Source: Phascolomyces articulosus (taxonomy: Eukaryota > Mucoromycota > Mucoromycetes > Mucorales > Lichtheimiaceae). From it: DNA of 64,000 nt. The translations under genes were made by a program, and so were the position numbers. Where the stretch lies: NCBI GenBank assembly GCA_025677815.1, contig JAIXMP010000010.1, positions 1,240,001 through 1,304,000 on the forward strand. Direction: 5' to 3'. How positions within the stretch are numbered: position 1 is the first letter of the stretch; each line of letters begins with the position of its first letter. This document shows positions 11,387 to 22,358 of the stretch, piece after piece. The notes under the pieces are model-generated. The model was given only the letters and a program-made list of their open reading frames with translations. It searched no databases and was not told the origin of the DNA.

Positions 11387-13161
11387 TTAACGAAGACAAA
11401 GCCCAACAGTCATACCGAAGTAACTATGTGTACATAATCATCATCATCATTATTATTAGTGGTGAGACAATTTATATACTATCGTATCACTATTATGGTC
11501 TGCATTTTAAAGTTGTAACATACCTTGTGTGATCAGTGAAGCTAGTGAATGGTGCAATGGAATTTGCACAATCATTAGTTTCTAAACCATTGGGGCAAAC
11601 CTCTATTAAACGAGTAAAATAAAAAATCAATATGTGTGCCAAACCCAGTAATTATCCAGTCAAGTTATAATAGATGGTTATGCTTACGAATACCACCAAG
11701 GAAACCGGTGCTGCGCCAAAATTCTTCACCGGCATGACGATAGCCAATATCAGGAACGTGAGGGACAACTGATCCATAATAATATATGACCAAATTAATA
11801 AGCCATGATTTGTATGTTTTTTTTTCATTATATTAGTAACCTAAAGATATTTAGAATAAAAAATTGCTTACCATCGCGTTGGTTTACAGCACGCATGTAA
11901 GGAATATTGGTACTCAAAATATAATTAGCAAATGCTGTGTTTCCCACCCGAGGTTGACCTAGTTATTATATTCAAAGAATATTAATGCCTTGTCCTCTTT
12001 CTATTGTAATAATCCGTTATTTCTAAATAGTATCGTGAAAAATAATTGTATATTACCTTGGGTGATCAATCTAACATTCGTAATTCCATTTTCATACAAA
12101 TCAAGAGCGTGGAGTACGGAAAGTGCGCCACCAAGTGAATGACTTTTTTGATTCAAATAAAATACGGATTGAGTAACATGGAGAGAATACGCAAATAAAA
12201 AATAACATCTAGTACTGCATAAAATACAGTAATAAAAAAAAGAAAGTTTTCTCATACCCTGTAACATGAATTGCATAATCAGAATTACTGTTGTATTGGC
12301 TTCTAACCACGGACATAAGACGAGATTGAACATCTTTATAACTATTATAAAATCCAGCATGTACTCGAGCACTAGTGGCACCAGGATAATTGGTAAGCAC
12401 GACGTTCATATTCTATAAAGTTAATTAAAAGGAAAATATGTACGTAACATACAATCATCATTATGTTAGTCCCCTATTACTTTATTATGTAGCTTTGATA
12501 ACAGTAGTGTATCAACGTATCTACTACGATTACGAATCTATCTTTTTTAAATAAAGTGGGAAAAACTTACAGCAAGCCAGTTTTGAAGAGAAGCAGAACC
12601 TTGATATAGAAAAAAACAAGTATCCAAATGAGAATTCATCTAAGACTAGAATGTGATACAATCTAAATAAAATCTCCTTAACTTACCTCGGAACACAACA
12701 TAGATAATTTTAGCATTGTCATCACGAGCAACCAAAGCATTTGTATCATAAAGGATTGTACTAAATGTTTCAATAACATTAAGATGGCGAGTCTTGGAAC
12801 AGTGCGGGCATATCCACGAACCACCAGGTAGGACTGCACTACAGTAGACATTGGCTGCTAAAGCAGTGTGGAACTCCAAGTCTTCCATTTCTGCAGCAGT
12901 TGGATTACGTACAGAGAGACTCATTACTTCTGCCCGAGTACCATTCAAGGCAGCTTCAACAGAAGATGGATATTCATCAATATCCAAAGCAGTACCACCT
13001 TCCAATGTTTTGGTTCCGTTAGGAAGTGGACCATGTTCTTCAATTCCAGTCGAAACCTGATCTGATAATTCATCACCATTCTCTTGTCTTTTCATCATCG
13101 TAGTAGTGGGCAATGCAGCAACAATAGGGATTACAAGAGTGAGTAAACCGGTTAGTTTCAT
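11387..13161 (-). CDS. secreted class-3 lipase, with one frameshift
   Basis: Extracellular triacylglycerol lipase of the Rhizopus/Rhizomucor type. Exons: 13161-12687, 12599-12571, 12412-12258, 12142-12057, 11959-11872, 11768-11688, 11602-11524, 11423-11387. A signal peptide (MKLTGLLTLVIPIVAALP) is followed by a Lys-Arg (MMKR) where a Kex2-type protease would cut, and a propeptide. The nucleophile elbow GHSLGGA puts the catalytic Ser near residue 222. The Asp is in RDVVPHVP, the His in DHTSYFG. CxxC pairs and the IGYRHAGEEFW block are typical. All splice phases agree, but exon 5 has four A after GTGGG where three are needed for the conserved PRVGNTAFANY. The total is one base over a multiple of three, and translation would stop shortly after. 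It is either a fresh inactivating indel or a sequencing/assembly error in a homopolymer. Confidence 0.85.
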
Positions 13162-14716
13162 AATTGTTTGCTAAGAATATTTGGGATATAGATAGAATAA
13201 AGATAGAAATGGGGGAGAAGATAATCAAAATAATTTGATGTTTTGTTGTTAAGTACCCTTTTCGAACAAAGAACTTCTTTTATATAGATTTTTGTAGTAG
13301 AATGCCGATTATCCAGTATAATAAAAACGTCGTATGTATCTATACAACATATATTCGAATTCCTTTTATCATCGTTGAAATGTCTTTGTCTTGTTTTTAC
13401 CAGAAGTAATGGAATTCTTTGGAAATACAATTTCCTGAGTATTTTTGATCAGAGAAATACTGAATGCGAGAAATGAATGAATGATTTACCTTGTGTTACG
13501 ATCATATTGAATAATGTACCTGAATGTGGGAACGTTATAAAAAAAATAACCCCACATATTATCTTCATCAATCAATAACCCACACACCCCACAATTATCA
13601 TTTTTATTATTTCTTATTTGATTACCATAACTCGAAAAACCGTGAGGAAATAATTTGAATTATTGCTAAGCTATTATTATTAAACATATTTCACCGCCAT
13701 TTTATATACTTCTTCTAGGTCCTGCATTATTTCTCTGTTCTTATATTCTTGCTTTTTTTGTTTCACAAAATAAACTATTATTGAACAATATTCGTAATCA
13801 CATTCTGTCAATGATGTAAAATAGGTTAAATTTTTTAGCCGTCGTGATTTTTTATATGATTACATGATATAAATGGTGTTTTACTACCATTATTCACAAG
13901 CACAAATGGTAATTTTAATGGTTCTTTCCTTTTCATTCTTTTGTTTTCTTGGTTACAATTTCTTTGCTGTTTAACATTGATGCAAAACAGATCATTGGGA
14001 AAAAGAAAACAATAAAAAAGATTCTTGAGCTTTAATAAAGGCAACTTGTCTATGTATAGAATTTACTTCTTTGTTAATTTACGATCTTTTATATGACAAT
14101 TACCTGGAGGTGTTTTCAAAATTTGGGGGGGGGGGTACAAACTCCATATAATTGTACTTTTCATGATCGATCGTGTGTATTATCTTGGTAATCATTTCAT
14201 CATCATTCAAAATACTTGTTGTTCCTAGCGATCCATAGAATATGATTTGACTGCTACAGCAAGAAGGTAACAAGTATTATTCTTTTCTTTTCTTATATAG
14301 TAATAAAACGAGGAAAAGCCAAAGTATCAAAAGCTGCAGAATATTAATTTTTATTTTCACTTTGTTGCAATATTTTGGTTTTCTTTCACAATTAAGTATA
14401 TTTTTCAATTTTAAATGCTTATAATAGTTCCTCTTTTTATTGAGTACATGCAGGAGAAACGCATCGTGATTGGGGAGCATCATTGTAGAGAAACTGGAAA
14501 TTACCCACGAGAAAAAAGATTGCTATTTTGGCTACAATTTATTGGTATATATTATTTTTAAAGCTTCAAAGTTTAAGTTTGTACGTATATACTTAGTTAT
14601 TTTCAATGATTATTATATACACATAATGAGAAAATTCATTTGCTATATCCTCGGATGTATGCACATGCGACTGTTATTCTATTAATTGACAACATTTTTA
14701 TCACTCATGTTACACA
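13162..14716. other. intergenic upstream of the tandem lipase
   Basis: Holds the lipase promoter side near 13162 and AT-rich DNA with no supported gene. A G11 run sits at 14125-14135. Confidence 0.5.
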
Positions 14717-15695
14717 ACACAGAGTGTAAAGAACGGTCCCCACACCGTCATAGAAACAGAATATATATTATATATCCCCAAAGTCATTTCTAATGGTAAA
14801 ACAGCTGTTCCAAAATTATCCATTATATACTTTATTATTCTCTTACTATGTATAATCACATTTTCGAACTTGACATCACCTTTTCCTCTTCCTCTCATTT
14901 TCAAAAAGAGACGGATTCCTTATTTGGATCACCAAACATATTCAGCCAACAGACTAATAACTACAGTCTTGTGGATTTTAATTTTCCCATTAAAAATAAT
15001 GCTCTACGTACTTAAGAATAAAAGCATTTTTATTGAAAATGATCTATACAATGATAGTTTGATGCAAAAAGTAAAAGTTTTTAAAACACCAAATTTCTTC
15101 AAAACTTCTCCCATACTACTGTACATATATATTTTATCCAATTCGTGTGATGATGTTATTCCTTTATATATTATAGATTGACAATACAATTCTTGAATGT
15201 GAAGAGTTATTCTATAACAGCAACAATTGCCTTCACAATCGGCCAACAGATTTGTATTATTATGCTATTAATAAAGATAAAATTGTTGGATCATTGTGGT
15301 GTGTCCCAAAAATATGCTGTGTTATGAAAGCAAAGAGCTGCCTATTCATTTCTTAGTTGATGTTCCATTTCCAGAAAGTTGAGGGATTGTACATGTAAGA
15401 CTAATAGTATGTGGTGTTATTCTTCTTCATCAGTATATACGTAAACCTGAAGCCCCAATAATATATAATGAATCAAAATAGCCGAAGAAAGTTATTGCCA
15501 ACAACCATTTATGAATTGAGGATATTTTACAACAATGAGAAGAACAACAGGCAACAATCCTCGTTACATTGTCTTTCCTGCTCATGCTCCGTCGGCGGAT
15601 CAAAAATGCCATATATTGAGAATATATGGGGTATTGAATACAATGAACAAGTTACACATTTTCTTGGTGAAAGGACTGAAATAGATATTACTTAA
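14717..15695 (+). pseudogene. decayed gene for a type II membrane-anchored protein
   Basis: No intact frame, but successive stretches read as convincing protein on the plus strand in shifting frames: TVIETEYILYIPKVISNGK, then a hydrophobic anchor (IIYFIILLLCIITF); then FELDITFSSSSHFQKETDS, then FGSPNIFSQQTNNYSLVDF; after a possible TTATAG acceptor, ILECEELFYNSNNCLHNRP and DLYYYAINKDKIVGSLWCVP; then IHFLVDVPFPES and YIRKPEAPIIYNESK, interrupted by in-frame stops; and last TGNNPRYIVFPAHAPSADQK. A cytosolic tail, one membrane anchor and a long Cys-containing luminal part resemble a Golgi type II enzyme such as a glycosyltransferase, but this is only inference. Stops and frame changes make it a relic. 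Confidence 0.5.
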
Positions 15696-16016
15696 AAGTA
15701 AGAAAAGTAATTCTCTTTTATATATGTATATATAGATGTGTTTTTTTTCTGCATTTATCCCTTTTCTTCCACTCTTTTTTTTTATTCATATGCGTGCTCT
15801 TCTTTAATAAATGGTCTTTTTTATTACTAAAAGAAAAAAATATATATATGAGGGGAAAGCCAATTTGGCATTAATCAAAATTTTAATTGGATGAGAGCTA
15901 TTTCTTTTGACAGCACCCACCAGGCCACGAGTCTAGAAAGTCACACTTTTTTGTTTTCAGTCCAATTTGGATTTATAGCATCATTATCCGTCCCTCTAAA
16001 ACATAACATAAATACA
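15696..16016. promoter_or_regulatory. upstream region of the bL27m gene
   Basis: T-rich tracts (around 15740-15785) and an AT run lie before the gene. An in-frame upstream ATG at 15891 would add 42 residues with no targeting character. The ATG at 16017 gives a better presequence and is preferred. Confidence 0.45.
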
Positions 16017-16693
16017 ATGTCCTTACTGAATCGATCCTTTACACAACTTGGCTCACATGCCTTGAAACAATGTCCTCGAACAGCTTTTAATGCCAGTGGT
16101 AAATTATTATTTTATTACTATTAAAATAAAATAGGCTTTCTATTCAATGGATTTCATTAATAAAAAGAAACTTCCTTTTTGTTATTATTTAGAATTAATG
16201 CAAGTTCGATGGGCTAGTAAAAAGTCTGGAGGTTCAACCCGTAACGGTAGAGATTCAGCAGGTCGACGTTTAGGTGTTAAAAAGTTTGGTGGGCAAGAAG
16301 TTATTCCCGGTAATATTATTGTTCGACAAAGAGGTACACGATTCCATGCTGGTGACAATGTAAGTAAATTTTGAGAAAGAAAAAAAGGGGGCAAGGGAGA
16401 GAAGTGTTTTAAAGTGGAAGGGATAGAGTTAGTAAGATAATAGTATTGTATATTAATTATAATCATGATGATTATAATAGGTTGGCATGGGTAAAGATCA
16501 TACGTTATATGCATTGGAAGGTGGATATGTTCAATTTTATAAAGATCCCCAACAACCAAAGCGACGTTTCGTTGGCGTCGTGTTTGACCGTGAACACGCG
16601 TTACCAATTTCTTCTAATCAACCTAAACCACGTCGTTTCGATCTTGTCGACCTTACCACCTTATCTACCTCCTCCTCCTCTTCATCTGCATAA
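16017..16693 (+). CDS. mitochondrial large-subunit ribosomal protein bL27m
   Basis: Component of the 54S mitochondrial ribosomal subunit, near the peptidyl-transferase centre. Three exons, 16017-16098, 16193-16359, 16481-16693, giving 153 residues. Residues 1 to about 32 are a basic, Ser/Thr-containing presequence without acidic residues until the junction. The mature part starts around [20 protein letters not shown] and carries the bL27 signature ([50 protein letters not shown]). After it comes a short fungal extension ending in a Ser-rich tail (STSSSSSSA). Frames and phases close exactly. The family is unmistakable; the gene is named MRP7 or MRPL27 depending on the species. Confidence 0.96.
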
Positions 16694-17076
16694 ATAATAT
16701 TACTATTATTATTAAATAGATTCTTTTGTTGTTGTATATATCCTAAAAAAGAGAAAAAGAAAGAACCTTTTTGGTTCAATTATTATAAAAAATTTGAAAT
16801 GGACTGGTCCAAACAATTGAAGCACATGCTGGAAGCAAAAAAAAAAAAAAAAAATAAGCGCGGGGGCACACACACACTCGACGGCTGGTTTTTTTTAAAC
16901 CCTCTCTTCCTTTTGGTGTAAAAAGTTGGAGAGAGGACCTGAGAGGAGCCAAAACTTTTTTTTTAAATCAAATATACAAACTCTTTTCTTTTTTTTGTTA
17001 CTTTCCCATTTGTATTCAAAAACCCAACCCACCCACTCATTCATATATTATTATTATTATTATTAAAAAAACGAAA
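16694..17076. promoter_or_regulatory. 3' UTR of bL27m and promoter of the zinc-finger gene
   Basis: Contains an A18 run near 16838, T-runs, and a 5' leader of AC-rich sequence followed by ATT repeats (17046-17064) just before the zinc-finger ATG. No gene seen. Confidence 0.55.
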
Positions 17077-18375
17077 ATGTCATTACAAGCACAAACTTTA
17101 GTTCCTGCTTTACCAGTAAAAGATACCCCAGATGGTGACAACCATAATAATACTAAAACAAATGCACTTCCTTGCCATTGGAGAGACTGTCACCGTCGAT
17201 TTCCTGACCATAGTGCATTAGCTGGCCATTTATCTGAAGGTAACTCTATCATGTTAATATAGAGAATACGTGTGTGTGTATATAATGGAAGAAGCAAATG
17301 GTCCTTATTATTCGCCAGAAAAAGATACATGAAGCATTCCTCTTTCCTCAAATACTAAAAAAGAAATGTATGTTTTAGATCATGTTGGTTGGAAACGACC
17401 AGAATATTTTTGTGATTGGGCGGATTGCAATCGACGAGGTGTAAAGTGCCATTCACGATTTGCGTTAATGATGCATTTACGTATTCATACTGGAGAAAAG
17501 CCTTTTGCTTGTGACTATCCTGGATGTGATCAAGCGTAAGTCTTACTTATTCTGCGTTCATTAATGGATATACAATAGAAATGAAAGGGGAGAGAGATAG
17601 ATAAAAAGAGAGAGGGAGGTGAGGGGAGACAAACAGAGAAGGAGGAGGGAGACTAAGAGAAATCAGAGATATATATTGGTAAGCGATTACATTTATCTAA
17701 TAAAGTATGGTTGATCTATCAAATAGATTTGGACGACATGATGCTCTAGTACGACATAAGAAACAAGATCATGAACAACAACAGCAATCTACAACTACCT
17801 CGACTTCACAACAACATCAAGCAGGGTCTACCACTTCATCATCACAGCTACAATCAACTCCATCATTATCAAGGAAATCTGAAGGGAAACAATCATCTAC
17901 CAAACGACGTAAATTAGCTCAACAGCATGCGGGAGGATTATCCATTACAGCGAGCACAACGGCATCTACACCCACACCGACGTCTGCATTGACCAACAAT
18001 AATCGGGAACAACGAGGATCGGTATCAGGTGATGAAGAGCATCATCATCATCACCACCACCCCGCATTGACTAAAAGTGAAAAATACAAACTTGCCAAAG
18101 CAAAACTACGATATATTTTACGCGAAAATGAATTATTGAATGATGAATGGGCTGCTATGCAAAAGAAATTGAAACGGTTACAAACGGAACGTAAAGTGTT
18201 ATTGGAAGTCTTGATGGGCAGTAGTAATAATAGTAATAATAGTACGGGAAATAACACGGCGAGTGGGAACACTGGATCAGCAGCCGAAGATGCGGGTGAT
18301 CTGTCCGATGATGATGATGATATTGATATTGATAGTCATGATGGTTTGGAAGAAAACGATGAAATGAGTCCTTAA
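17077..18375 (+). CDS. C2H2 zinc-finger transcription factor with C-terminal coiled coil
   Basis: Three exons (17077-17239, 17379-17535, 17727-18375), 322 residues. Three consecutive C2H2-type fingers occupy about residues 33-120: [19 protein letters not shown] ending in [14 protein letters not shown] with an enlarged knuckle and [11 protein letters not shown] linker; [19 protein letters not shown] ending in KKQDH. The C-x4-C spacing and TGEKPF linker resemble GLI/ZIC-like fungal factors. A Gln/Ser/Thr-rich linker with a His8 run follows, then a heptad-like helix rich in Lys/Leu ([40 protein letters not shown]), probably a dimerising coiled coil, and an acidic Asp-rich tail. Introns fall inside fingers and keep phase. 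Target genes are unknown. Confidence 0.88.
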
Positions 18376-18879
18376 CCATAAAACAACAATAGCAGCACCA
18401 CAAAAATGTTTAGTCATTTCTCTTTATTACCATTACTTATCAAACACAACATATATAACTCAATTCATTTATTACACGCACACACGTACTATTCTTACAA
18501 CTCCCGCTTTCGCTTTTGTATATCACCATCCATCCTACACATGTTCTCTCTCTCTCTCTATTTTTTTTTTCATTCCGTTTTATTTTTCTGTTTCTTTTAA
18601 ATCCAACATTAAAAAAAAAAGAAAATAATAGTTGAACTTATCAATTCATCCTACCTTTTTTAATAATATCTGACCTTTTTTTTTATTGGGCAAGTGAAAA
18701 TGTGTATATATGTAATGTGTCGAGGTGTGTATATAAATATGTACGAGGAGTGCATGCAATATTAAAAAATATGAATAATAATAATAATACAACCAAAAAA
18801 ACTATTTTTTTTTCGTTCATTTACATGAAAGTTTTGAGGGTGGCGATAATTCCTAGTTATATAAATCTACACAAGCAAA
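18376..18879. other. convergent 3' ends of zinc-finger and deoxyhypusine synthase genes
   Basis: No gene. Pyrimidine-rich stretches (TC repeats around 18545-18560) and A/T homopolymers, consistent with two facing 3' UTRs. Confidence 0.6.
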
Positions 18880-20261
18880 TTACAATTTTTCCTTTTCTTC
18901 ATGGTATTCTTTAGCAAATGTTTCGGCGACAATCAATGGGAAGACCAAAGTAGCTTCTGCATACACTTTTACAGAGCGACCATTAGCTCGAATTTTGCCC
19001 CAAGACACTGCTTCATCGGGCCGAGCTCCTGCATCACTACCATCAAACTCTTGTGCTGTATTTAGATAAACCGCAAAATCAGCACCATTGCGCATCATGT
19101 TGGCATTACAAATATGATGTTTCACCAAACCACCACCAAGAATAATCATGCCTGTCTTTTTGGCAAACACGGCTTGACTGTTCATTTTACGAATATCAGC
19201 GGCAATATCCACAATTAAACCAGGGTTACGGTAAGAATGGAAATAAATCATATCACCCAAAGATCCGTCAGTAATAGCAGGGCAAAAGACAGGGATACCA
19301 TTCTTTGCACACCAGTAATAAATACTGGATTCATCATTGATTTCTTCGCCTAAACGTTGAATCATGGTTGAAGGTGTCCAAATTTTGTCCTAACAAATTG
19401 AGGGGGGAGGCAGAATATTTTTGAATTAGCACTGTTTACCATCATTTCAAAGTGTCTTTTTCCCCTCCCTCCTCCACTTGGAGTTACTGTATCTATCCAA
19501 CTATCCTCAGTTAATGCGTATAGACCATCTCTCTTTCCCTCTTTCTAATAAACTAACCTCCTTCTTTTGTTCTTCAAGCATCTTGTCAAGAATTGGCATC
19601 ACCCATTCTTCAAATTTACAATAGTTATTATTAGGCACCAACATATTGCCAATACGGTTTAAACCTTGTTTGCGTAAATCAGCACCCTTGAGGTTAAAAT
19701 CACCAAGATAAGTAGGTGCTAAGCATTTGATGAAATCCTCTTCTACACCGCCTGCGGTGGTAACAAGACAATCCACCATTTTATGTTGGACCAGGAACCG
19801 GATGATTTCACGAACACCTGAAGAAACCAAATTGGAAGTATAACCCACAAAAATCTTACACTTTGTATTTTTTCGTACATCCATATCTTTGTAGTCTTCG
19901 CTCTCGTCTTCTGCAATAGGCTCATCAGACAAACGCCACTTGCGCTATACACCAAGCCATCCGAAAAAATATGTTAATTTTTTTTTTACATATTTTCATG
20001 TATGTGTATGCATTTTATATTCAAATAGAAAATAAATATAACATTATTTACCATTTCTTTGATAATGTCAATAGCTTCACCAAGACCACTTGCTTGAAAG
20101 CCCATTGTTTTGTATGAACCCATAATATCAGACAAGGATAACTTTTGATTGAAATCAGGACCTTGGATCAAGACAGCATCCTCGGGCATTTCAACCGATT
20201 TTACCAATACAGCCGATTCTGCTACGTTAGGAACGATGCTATTATTATTTTGTTGACCCAT
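18880..20261 (-). CDS. deoxyhypusine synthase
   Basis: Transfers the aminobutyl group of spermidine to a lysine of translation factor eIF5A, the first step of hypusine formation; cytosolic, NAD-dependent. Three exons, 20261-20052, 19944-19558, 19389-18880, giving 368 residues, essentially the human length (369). Family blocks: [107 protein letters not shown] followed by GK. The Lys after the last block, near residue 331, is the active-site lysine forming the enzyme-substrate intermediate. The ATG at 20261 starts MGQQNN; an upstream extension begins with a non-ATG codon. Normally a single-copy essential gene (DYS1 in yeast). Confidence 0.97.
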
Positions 20262-20960
20262 TGCTTTTTTTTTCAAACGATCCGAGAAATAGTGAGTTTA
20301 AAAGGTTGAAAACAGAAAAAAAAAAAAGAAACCAGTAAACTTTTTTATGTTCTTTTTGCTTCTCAGTGTAACGGAACCTGACTGGATCCGAATCCCAAAT
20401 AAACGCTCTATTGCAAACGATGTTATAAATTGATTTTGTCGCATATTGTAATATATACTTATAGAGAAGAAAATGTTCCAATTTGCCAACTGTTATTGTC
20501 TTTATAACTTCCATTACCAGATGCATAATCTGTACTACATACAATATATTATCCAGATGATATTCCCTTCTCTGTACCCATCGTTCATACCAACAATGAA
20601 TTGCTTAATTCGTTAGGCATGAATCTTAATAAGCACTAGTGCTAGTACCATCTCCTCGAAAATACTATATGAACAAATGACATAATCCCACTTATCACTC
20701 ATCATGCCATAATCATACACATTACACATCATCAATCTCAGTAATAATAACATTACACCAAGATTCCCATCCATCAAGTATATTACAACCAATGAAATGC
20801 TAAAAAGAGAGGGAGAAAAGGTGGATTATTAATAAATTCATTTGTTGTAATGTGCATACAATTGTAATTTCTGATTTTTTTACTGGTATTGAGAGAAACT
20901 GTACGTGGGAGTCAAAAGTTATGAATGGGGTACTTCTATGGTAAAAAAAAAAAAAAAAAA
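20262..20960. other. intergenic: upstream of DHS, 3' of PEX14
   Basis: DHS promoter on the 20262 side and the PEX14 3' end near 20960, which has an A18 run just before the PEX14 stop. A CCGAATCC-like motif near 20390 does not belong to a tRNA cloverleaf. No gene seen. Confidence 0.55.
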
Positions 20961-22139
20961 TTATGCAGCGGGAGTGGAGGAGGATGACGATTCATTAGAT
21001 TTCTCGGTTGCTTTACCGTTTGTAGCACTGCTACCACCGGAAGCTGCCATTTGCCAAGCAGGAATGCCAGCGCGAGGACCACCACTGCTAGAAGAGTTCA
21101 ATGCGTTTGTCAATCGTGCAGTTAATCCAGAAGGAGAAACTGCCGCCGCTGGGGATTCAGCGGCAGAGGATGGAGCGGCCACTGGAGAAGCAGCTGCTTC
21201 ATTAGGGTTAAGAGGACGACGAGACAAGAGTAGTGATTTAAGAGACTTGACTTCATTTTGTAAATCGGTCATGACACCAGCTTGCGATTCCTTGTTACGA
21301 TCCAACATACGAGGAACCAATTCCTTCAAACTTTCTACATCTGCCTTAATATTTTTGAATTCTTGATCTCTTTCAGCATCACCTTGTTTAAGATCCTTTA
21401 ATACCGTTTCCAATCCACTTAATGAATCGTCAATCTTTTTGGATTGTGTAGAAACATTGGATAAAGCGTCGTTTGTTTGTTTTTTAAGATCATTAAGTGA
21501 GTCTTCGACTAGAAAAGAGAATAATTGTTAACAAAAGAAATGTCAAAAAGAAAATCCAAGATTTATGTCATATCCTATCACACAATTGAAACCCATAAAG
21601 ATAAATGCTATCTTTATTTACCTGCTTGAAATTGAGCATCCAACTTTTCTTTATCCTCATCCAACTCTTTTTGTGTTGGTACTTGGAACCAAGGACCTAG
21701 TAATTTCTGTTACACATTGTCAATGCTTAGTCATATCCCAGTCATAGCGAATTAAATCATTAATATAAAATTTTACCTTGGCCAAAGTCCAAATACCATA
21801 ACTGACACCACCGGCTAATACAGCTGCAACAAAGATATCTCTCCAATCATAATTAGGTCGTTGTGGTACTGGGGGAGCTTGTACAATAGCACCAGCTGGT
21901 ACTTGTGATACACTTTGTCCTGCTACTGCTGGTACTCCTGCCACTGGTGCAGCAGCAGCAGTTGTTGTTGAAGTTCCTCCACCCGATGATTTACCATTAA
22001 CTCTTCCCATGGCTTCTTCGATTTCTTCGGTTGTCATGCCCTTGGATTCCAAAAAGGATACCTTCTTTGCAAGTGTGGCAGACTGTACCTTTGGGTCTGA
22101 TAAAAAAGATGTAGCTGATTGAATAAGATCTTCCCGCAT
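20961..22139 (-). CDS. PEX14: peroxin 14, peroxisomal import docking protein
   Basis: Membrane component of the docking complex that receives PEX5/PEX7 with PTS1/PTS2 cargo. Three exons (22139-21777, 21706-21622, 21508-20961), 331 residues. The conserved N-terminal PEX5/PEX19-binding domain is at residues 1-45 (REDLIQSATSFLSDPKV, KKVSFLESKGMTTEEIEEAM). An Ala/Thr/Val-rich linker leads to a hydrophobic segment after YDWRDIFVAAVLAGGVSYG and KKLLGPWF. A long coiled coil follows (DEDKEKLDAQFQAVEDSLND, DLQNEVKSLKSLLLSRRPL), and the tail is Ala/Ser-rich, ending in SSTPAA. Start and phases are clear. The gene shares a 219-base upstream region with the divergent dehydrogenase gene. It is relevant to the SKL-ended enzymes elsewhere in this window. 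Confidence 0.95.
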
Positions 22140-22358
22140 CGTCTCAATTGGAAAATGAAGTGTGAAGAGAGTAAAAAGAGAGAAATATGTTGGTCAGCGA
22201 ATTCAACCTTTGCTTTGATTTGTTGTACATGACTTTTGCCATCTCCGACAGTATTGCAGCTTTTTTTGTTATATATATTTTTGCTGACCTGAACATCGGC
22301 TACAATTTTCTTCCCTTTTCTTCTCATTTTTTTTCTCACACATAATTTATATAACACC
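22140..22358. promoter_or_regulatory. bidirectional promoter between PEX14 and an SDR gene
   Basis: Only 219 bases separate the two divergent start codons, so both promoters must lie here or overlap the genes. An AT-rich stretch with TATATATATT lies near 22270. No upstream open frame is convincing. Confidence 0.6.

Noticed and set aside
16185..16607. 140-codon minus-strand frame
   Set aside because: Antisense to the bL27m exons and intron; no domain.
20385..20402. TGGATCCGAATCC-like sequence resembling a tRNA T-arm
   Set aside because: No acceptor stem, anticodon arm or D-arm can be built around it on either strand.
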